From F23-B02 sp963629425 (lineage in GTDB: Bacteria > Bacillota > Clostridia > Oscillospirales > Oscillospiraceae), in assembly GCA_963629425.1 (NCBI GenBank), contig CAVGIU010000009.1:1-29951 (forward strand): a DNA stretch of 29,951 nt, given 5' to 3'. The translations under genes and the position numbers were made by a program. The notes beneath the pieces were generated by a model. It saw nothing but the letters and a program-made list of their open reading frames with translations. It ran no database searches and was not told the DNA's origin. Positions 23,589 to 29,951 of this stretch are shown piece by piece (position 1 is the stretch's first letter; each line of letters opens with the position of its first letter).

Positions 23589-24734
23589 ATGAACAGACAA
23601 ATCAAACTCAGGCCGCTGGCGGCGAGCATACTTTCGCTGTCGCTGCTGACGGTCATGGCCGGCGCGGCAGTCGCGCCCGCGCTGGAGGTCATACGAGAGT
23701 ATTTTTCCGATGCGAGCAAGCTTGAGGTGCAGCTTATCGTGTGCATGCCCGCGCTTTTCATCGTGATAACGAACATGTTTTTCGGTCGCCTTGCCGCACG
23801 CTTCGGCGCGCGGACACTTACGATGATCGGTCTTTTGCTGTACACCGTCGGCGGTACGGCCGCGGGACTGTTCAACGCCATTTGGGGCGTTCTCATCATG
23901 CGTGCACTCGTCGGCATCGGCGTCGGCATAATCATGCCGCTGTCCACGGGACTTTTGACCTACTACTTCCCGCCCGAGAGGCGCGAGGGACTCATGGGTC
24001 TGTCCTCGGCGGCAAATCAGCTCGGCGGCGTAGTCGCTACGCTGCTGTCCGGCATACTCGCAAACATCAGCTGGCGGCTCAGCTTCATGGTCTATCTCAT
24101 GGGGCTTATAAGCATCGTTCTGTGCCTTATATTCATGCCCAATGACCGCATCCGCGAGAGCGCCGCACAGGGCAGCGCACCCGCCCGCAGCGGCGAGGTG
24201 TGGCGCAGGAATCGCAAGCACATCGTCTGCATGTTCCTGCTCATGACGGCATTCTTTATCTATCCGGCTAATTTCGCCATCGTGACCGCGGCCGAGGGCG
24301 TCATACCCATGAGCCTGTGCGCCGTTATCATGGCAGGATGCGACCTCGTCGCCTTCGGCGGCGGCCTGGCCTTTGTGTGGGTAAAGCGCGTAAGCGGCAG
24401 GTTCGCAAAGTTAGTCGCACCGGCGCTGTTTCTTATCGGCTACTGCCTGCTGGCCTTCGTCGGCGGATGGGTCGGAACGCTCATGGGCTCTGCGCTCATA
24501 GGCTTTGCAAACGGCGTGGGCATCCCGTATATTATCTCGACCGCCTCGGCAAACGAGGGTAAGGCCGCCGCGACCACGGTCATGCCGATGATCTCGGCCG
24601 CGCTGTATCTGTCGCAGTTTTTAAGCCCGTTCCTGCTGTCGTTGGTATCGAACATCGGCTCCGCCCCCGCAGAGCTTCCGTACTGTCTCGCCGCCGTCGT
24701 GAGCGCCATATTTCTGCTTTTAGAGGCGATTTGA
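23589..24734 (+). CDS. Major facilitator superfamily transporter
   Basis: 381 residues with about 12 hydrophobic segments. The MFS motif between segments 2 and 3 reads G-R-L-A-A-R-F-G-A-R (about residues 66-75), and RALVGIGVGIIMPLSTGLL follows in segment 4. SWRLSFMVYLMGLISI matches segment 6 of drug/sugar-type exporters. Substrate unknown. ATG at 23589 with GAGAGG 7 bases upstream; the open frame continues upstream through E7 but without a ribosome site. The last residues LEAI and the TGA stop are encoded by the end of element E8, so the protein may have lost a short natural C-terminus. Confidence 0.88.
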   Translation: MNRQIKLRPLAASILSLSLLTVMAGAAVAPALEVIREYFSDASKLEVQLIVCMPALFIVITNMFFGRLAARFGARTLTMIGLLLYTVGGTAAGLFNAIWGVLIMRALVGIGVGIIMPLSTGLLTYYFPPERREGLMGLSSAANQLGGVVATLLSGILANISWRLSFMVYLMGLISIVLCLIFMPNDRIRESAAQGSAPARSGEVWRRNRKHIVCMFLLMTAFFIYPANFAIVTAAEGVIPMSLCAVIMAGCDLVAFGGGLAFVWVKRVSGRFAKLVAPALFLIGYCLLAFVGGWVGTLMGSALIGFANGVGIPYIISTASANEGKAAATTVMPMISAALYLSQFLSPFLLSLVSNIGSAPAELPYCLAAVVSAIFLLLEAI

Positions 24735-25052
24735 CGCAGTTGCCGATACGGTGATTGTATCAGCCCGGTATTGAGGCCGCGGTGGAAACCACGGCGAGCA
24801 AATAGCCGACAGCTGACAGCGGATAGCCCAAGGTGTGCGGCTGTGCCGCACGAATTCAAATAAAAAAAGAGTGCAGACACTGAATCTGCACTCTCTTTTT
24901 ACACCTCATCCGTCGGCTGCGCCGACACCTTCCCCTCGAAGGGGAAGGCAAGGCCGCAATAACGTAGTGCTATGCAACGCCGGTTTTGTCAGCACCTTCG
25001 ATACCGGGTTCACGCAATATGCGTATAGGTACAATCTCAAATCGCCTCTAAA
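24718..25052. repeat. Intergenic element E8 (complete, 335 bp)
   Basis: Both ends carry the same sequence in opposite orientation: TTTAGAGGCGATTTGA at 24719-24734 and its complement at 25037-25052. Inner blocks are CCGATACGG, GATTGTATC, CCCGGTATTGAG, GGAAACC on the left and CCTATACGC, ATTGCG, CCCGGTATCGAAG, CAAAACCGG on the right. Interior modules: AGCTGACAGCGGATAGC, the GAGTGCAGA terminator hairpin, a GTCGGC/GCCGAC hairpin and AAGGGGAAGGCAAGG. Each end encodes the last residues and stop of the flanking gene. Confidence 0.82.
24862..24900. terminator. Bidirectional terminator inside E8
   Basis: Stem GAGTGCAGA (24869-24877) / TCTGCACTC (24885-24893), A-run before, T-run after. It lies between the convergent MFS and lipoprotein genes. 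Confidence 0.8.
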
Positions 25053-25564
25053 GATTCGAGCATGGTCATGGCCTGGGCGTTGAAGTCGGAAACGCCGAGC
25101 TGCTGCGCATCGCCTTCGCCGTCGACCGCCCAGGTCAGGGAGCCGGACACGCCGCCGCAGTCAAAGCTTATAAAGCTCCAGTAGTCCGCGCCGTCGTAGT
25201 ATCCGACGTTGGCCTCCATGCTGCCGATGGTGGTCTTCTCCTCCTCGAGTCCCGTGCCGCACACGCTGAAGCCCTGCTCCTGCTTGTAGAGCTCAAGGTA
25301 ATATTTCAGCTGAGGCTGCGCCTTGGGCGTGAGCGTGAGCCCCCACTGTCCGTCGTCGAGCGTGATCGGCTGCGCCTCCCACGAATCGGGCAGCTCGATC
25401 GAGTAATCCCTGCCGTTTGCGCTGAAGGTAACGGTGCTCGTCGGCAGGGTATCGTTCGGCGTGCTCTTTGCCTCCGGATCGGCGGAAGATGTTTTGGTCT
25501 GAGTGCAGGCGCAGCACAGGCTTATCACCATGCACAGCGCCAGTGCAAGTGCGGCTTTTTTCAT
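25037..25564 (-). CDS. Putative lipoprotein of unknown function
   Basis: 175 residues. The N-terminus MKKAALALALCMVISLCCAC is a signal peptide ending in a cysteine-rich lipobox-like stretch (C20 the probable lipid site, though the -3 residue is unusual), then a Ser/Thr/Pro linker. The mature part (about 45-172) contains TVTFSANGRDYSIELPDSWE and looks like a small beta-rich domain. That resembles lipoproteins with a DUF-type or PsbP-like fold, but I cannot name a family. ATG at 25564 with GGAGG 8 bases upstream. The C-terminal LEAI and stop come from element E8. Confidence 0.8.
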   Translation of the reverse strand: MKKAALALALCMVISLCCACTQTKTSSADPEAKSTPNDTLPTSTVTFSANGRDYSIELPDSWEAQPITLDDGQWGLTLTPKAQPQLKYYLELYKQEQGFSVCGTGLEEEKTTIGSMEANVGYYDGADYWSFISFDCGGVSGSLTWAVDGEGDAQQLGVSDFNAQAMTMLESLEAI

Positions 25565-25626
25565 TTTAAGTACCTCCGTAATTTTTCTGATACTCTTTAG
25601 ACGCCGCAAAATCAAAAATGTTCCCC

Positions 25627-25855
25627 TTTTCAGAAGCGCACGGACATAGCTGCTGATACGGTGATTGCGTCAGCCCGGTGTCGAAGCTGCCGACGAAACC
25701 GTGAGTTTGCCTCGCACTACAGCAGTGCATCGCAACCTTGTAGGGAACTTATCTTGCCCGTTCCGATTATTGCGGTTTCCTGCGCACTTTCCGGTCGGGC
25801 TGACGCAAAAGATGTGCCGATACAATTTTAATGTGCCCTTGTCAATCGCCTCTAT
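25627..25855. repeat. Intergenic element E9 (about 229 bp)
   Basis: Left end TTTTCAGAAGCGCACGG, close to E1's left end. Right end, minus strand, AATAGAGGCGATTGAC. Inner blocks GATACGG, GATTGCG, GCCCGGTGTCGAAG, CGAAACCG on the left; ATCGGCAC, TTTTGCG, AGCCCGACCGG on the right. The interior has TGTAGGGAAC...GCCCGTTCC, a decayed version of the E4 hairpin. The right end carries part of the next gene's promoter. Confidence 0.7.
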
Positions 25856-25866
25856 TGTGGTATGAT
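25839..25866 (+). promoter_or_regulatory. Promoter of the GH3 gene, -35 box inside E9
   Basis: TTGTCA (25839-25844), 16 bases, then TGGTATGAT, an extended -10 (25861-25866). The -35 box and half of the spacer belong to the terminal repeat of E9. Confidence 0.65.
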
Positions 25867-25893
25867 ATAAGAAAACCGATTCGAGGTGCGGCA

Positions 25894-28284
<2,391 letters not shown>

Positions 28285-28296
28285 AAGTTTTTCTTT

Positions 28297-28381
28297 TTGA
28301 CATATAGGATGCTTTGTGGTAAAATATCTTACGCTGTATGATAATATAGTGTTTACAAAATGTAGCTTAATGTGGTATAGT
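28297..28381 (+). promoter_or_regulatory. Tandem promoters of the 84-aa small protein
   Basis: P1: TTGACA (28297-28302) and TAAAAT (28320-28325), 17 apart. P2: TTTACA (28352-28357) and TATAGT (28376-28381), 18 apart, with an extended TGG. Two good promoters suggest high or multi-condition expression. Confidence 0.68.
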
Positions 28382-28424
28382 TACTGCATATGAACAACAA
28401 AGAATTATATGGGAGGAAAACAAC

Positions 28425-28679
28425 ATGTGCATCAAGGCAATAGCCAATTTTGACTACGAGGCTGCAAAGGATAACCTCGTTGAGACCATTAAGTACCTCG
28501 ACGCCGGCAAGATCCTCGGCGTTGCAGGCAAGCTTCTTGAGATCAATCCCAAGGAAGTTGCTCAGAAGATCAAGGACAAGGTTTCTGACGAAGACACCCG
28601 TCTGTTCGTTCAGAGCAAGGTTCGCCTCGTCGGCGATATCCTGACCTGGCCCATCAGCATGATCTCCAGCTTCACCTGA
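28425..28679 (+). CDS. Small conserved-looking protein of unknown function, 84 aa
   Basis: Product starts MCIKAIANFDYEAAKDNLVE and is mostly alpha-helical and charged, with a weakly hydrophobic C-terminal stretch (DILTWPISMISSFT). No motif is recognised; it has a single Cys at position 2. It is likely real because it has GGGAGG 7 bases upstream, tandem promoters, codon use like the ribosomal genes here, and a perfect terminator straight after. The tail could sit in or on the membrane. Monocistronic between the GH3 gene and the convergent phoU. Confidence 0.78.
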   Translation: MCIKAIANFDYEAAKDNLVETIKYLDAGKILGVAGKLLEINPKEVAQKIKDKVSDEDTRLFVQSKVRLVGDILTWPISMISSFT

Positions 28680-28690
28680 TATAAAGAGTC

Positions 28691-28726
28691 AAAAAGCTCC
28701 GAAGTCGTACGGCTTCGGAGCTTTTT
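28691..28726. terminator. Bidirectional terminator between the small protein and phoU
   Basis: Perfect 14-bp stem AAAAAGCTCCGAAG (28691-28704) / CTTCGGAGCTTTTT (28713-28726) with an 8-base loop; works on both strands. Confidence 0.92.
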
Positions 28727-28727
28727 G

Positions 28728-29378
28728 CTATATCTCGCTCGATTTGTGTATTCCCGTGACGGAGAACTCGACCCATTCGGCGACGTTCGTCGCATGGTCG
28801 CCGATGCGCTCGAAGTACTTTGCGATCATGAGGAGATCGAGGGCGTACTCCGCGTCGCCGTGCTCGTTGCGGATCATGTCGATAAGCGTCGTTTTTACGC
28901 TCAAAAAACAGTCGTCAACAATGTCGTCGTGCTCGATGACGCTTTTTGCAAGGGCGATATCGCGCCTGTTATACGCCTCGATGCTGTCGGTGACCATGCC
29001 GATGGCGGCCTCGGCCATGGGGCGCATCGCGCCGCACTCGCTGCCGGTGCGCCCGTTAAGATGCGGAATTATCTCCGCGATATCCGAGGCCTGATCGCCG
29101 ATGCGCTCAAGGTCGGTTATCATTTTGAGCGCGGCCGATATCTGCCGCAGGTCGCGCGCGACGGGCTGCTGCTGCAATAAGAGGCGCAGGCACAGCGTCT
29201 CGATATCGCGCTCGTACCGGTCTATCTCCAGGTCGAGCGGCGCAAGCTTTTTGGCAAGCTCGCAGTCGCCGGAAAGCAGCGCCTTTGCCGAGTTTGCTAT
29301 CGCCTCCTCGCACATTGCGCCCATGAGCGTGAGCTTTTCGCCGAGCTCCTTAAGCTGGGCGTCGAATTTGCTTCTCAT
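28728..29378 (-). CDS. phoU: Phosphate-transport regulator PhoU
   Basis: 216 residues, two similar three-helix halves, each with a PhoU metal-binding motif: D-L-E-R-I-G-D-Q-A-S-D in the first half and Y-F-E-R-I-G-D-H-A-T-N in the second. It links the Pst phosphate transporter to the PhoR/PhoB signal and lowers Pho expression when phosphate is ample. Its ATG shares a base with the pstB stop (TGATG), so it is coupled and lies at the end of the pst operon. Confidence 0.97.
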   Translation of the reverse strand: MRSKFDAQLKELGEKLTLMGAMCEEAIANSAKALLSGDCELAKKLAPLDLEIDRYERDIETLCLRLLLQQQPVARDLRQISAALKMITDLERIGDQASDIAEIIPHLNGRTGSECGAMRPMAEAAIGMVTDSIEAYNRRDIALAKSVIEHDDIVDDCFLSVKTTLIDMIRNEHGDAEYALDLLMIAKYFERIGDHATNVAEWVEFSVTGIHKSSEI

Positions 29379-29951
29379 CAGCCGAACCTCCCTGTTATAT
29401 AGTCCTCGGTGCGCTTATCCGATGGCACGGAGAACAGCTTTTCGGTGTTGTCGTATTCAATGAGCTCGCCGAGCAGGAAAAACGCAGTGCTGTCGGAAAT
29501 GCGCAGCGCCTGCTGCATGTTGTGCGTCACGATGACGATGGTGTACTTTTTCTTAAGCTCTGTGGCAAGCTCCTCGATCTTCGAGGTGGATATCGGGTCG
29601 AGCGCGCTCGTCGGCTCGTCCATAAGCAGCACGTCCGGCTCGACGGCGAGTGCGCGGGCGATGCACAGTCTCTGCTGCTGGCCGCCCGAGAGGCCGAGGG
29701 CGGATTTTTTCAGTCTGTCCTTTACCTCATTCCAAATGGCCGCGCCCCGGAGCGAGCGCTCGACGATTTCGTCCAGCTCGGCCTTTTTGCGTATGCCGTG
29801 GGTGCGCGGGCCGTAGGCGACGTTATCGTAAATGCTCATGGGGAAGGGATTGGGCTTCTGGAACACCATGCCCACGCAGCGCCGGAGCTCGTTCACGTCC
29901 GTGCCGGGTGCGTAGATATTCTGCTCCTTATACTTCACCTCGCCCGTTATC
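29378..29951 (-). CDS. pstB: Phosphate ABC transporter ATP-binding protein PstB, C-terminal part (cut by window edge)
   Basis: About 190 C-terminal residues are visible; the gene continues past the right edge. Q-loop VFQKPNPFPMSIYDNVAYG, signature LSGGQQQRLCIARALA, Walker B VLLMDEPTSALDP and the switch HNMQQALRISD are all present, with PstB-specific wording. Walker A lies outside. It drives high-affinity phosphate uptake with PstA/PstC. The in-frame Met at 29938 is internal, not the start; ITGEVKYK precedes it. Confidence 0.97.
   Translation of the reverse strand, partial: ITGEVKYKEQNIYAPGTDVNELRRCVGMVFQKPNPFPMSIYDNVAYGPRTHGIRKKAELDEIVERSLRGAAIWNEVKDRLKKSALGLSGGQQQRLCIARALAVEPDVLLMDEPTSALDPISTSKIEELATELKKKYTIVIVTHNMQQALRISDSTAFFLLGELIEYDNTEKLFSVPSDKRTEDYITGRFG

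Noticed and set aside
23166..24221. 351-residue minus-strand frame opposite the MFS gene
   Set aside because: It runs through elements E6 and E7 and across the MFS gene in antisense, and has no domain or ribosome site.

Overview
The window looks like a chromosomal segment from an anaerobic, low-redox-potential Firmicute of class Clostridia, most likely an Oscillospiraceae-type gut bacterium. Pointers are GC-rich codon use, strong AGGAGG ribosome sites, sigma-A promoters (TTGACA-N17-TATAAT type), a Firmicutes-style ribosomal L10 leader, oxygen-sensitive 2-hydroxyacyl-CoA dehydratases and a 55-residue 2[4Fe-4S] ferredoxin. No phage, transposase, CRISPR array, rRNA or tRNA was seen. Family assignments come from reading motifs, not from searches.

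Layout. 1-329: partial TetR-type regulator (-). 695-4038: minus-strand operon of a YdhR-like small monooxygenase-fold protein, two 2-hydroxyacyl-CoA dehydratase subunits and a 52-residue membrane peptide. It diverges from a GntR/FCD regulator (4223-4945). Each divergent promoter has a TTGTGA/TCACAA inverted repeat over its start point. 5001-7896: DUF378 membrane protein (-), a candidate small RNA (+), and an operon of a C_GCAxxG_C_C redox protein, FolD and an acyltransferase-3 (-). 8078-10814: a second, paralogous dehydratase pair (+) with its own promoter. 11215-13919: PaaI-type thioesterase and a ClpC-type ATPase that lacks the middle domain (-). 14122-14289: ferredoxin (+). 14690-15628: rplJ-rplL with an L10 leader (-). 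16092-19558: hom-lysC-asd aspartate-pathway operon (-). 20002-23126: TAXI-TRAP transporter, lipoprotein binding protein plus fused permease (+). 23589-24734: MFS transporter (+). 25037-25564: lipoprotein (-). 25894-28284: GH3 glycosidase (+). 28425-28679: small unknown protein (+). 28728-29951: phoU and the 3' part of pstB (-).

The most distinctive feature is a family of about nine related 110-420 bp non-coding elements, here named E1-E9, sitting in almost every long intergenic gap. They have terminal inverted repeats of the form TTTT(T)(A/C)AG(A/T)GGCG, an inner conserved block (GATACG, then TTGCG, CCCGGTATCGA and AAACCG), and interchangeable hairpin modules. Their ends adjoin the poly-T tracts of terminators and supply stop codons and terminal residues to neighbouring genes (-LEAI, -LEAN). 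In one case an end appears to supply the -35 box of the next gene.

The functional theme is anaerobic amino-acid or organic-acid metabolism. The two dehydratase pairs probably remove water from 2-hydroxyacyl-CoA compounds, but neither the ATP-dependent activator nor a CoA-transferase is in the window, so the substrate cannot be named. The TAXI-TRAP system could import an organic acid; that link is inference only.
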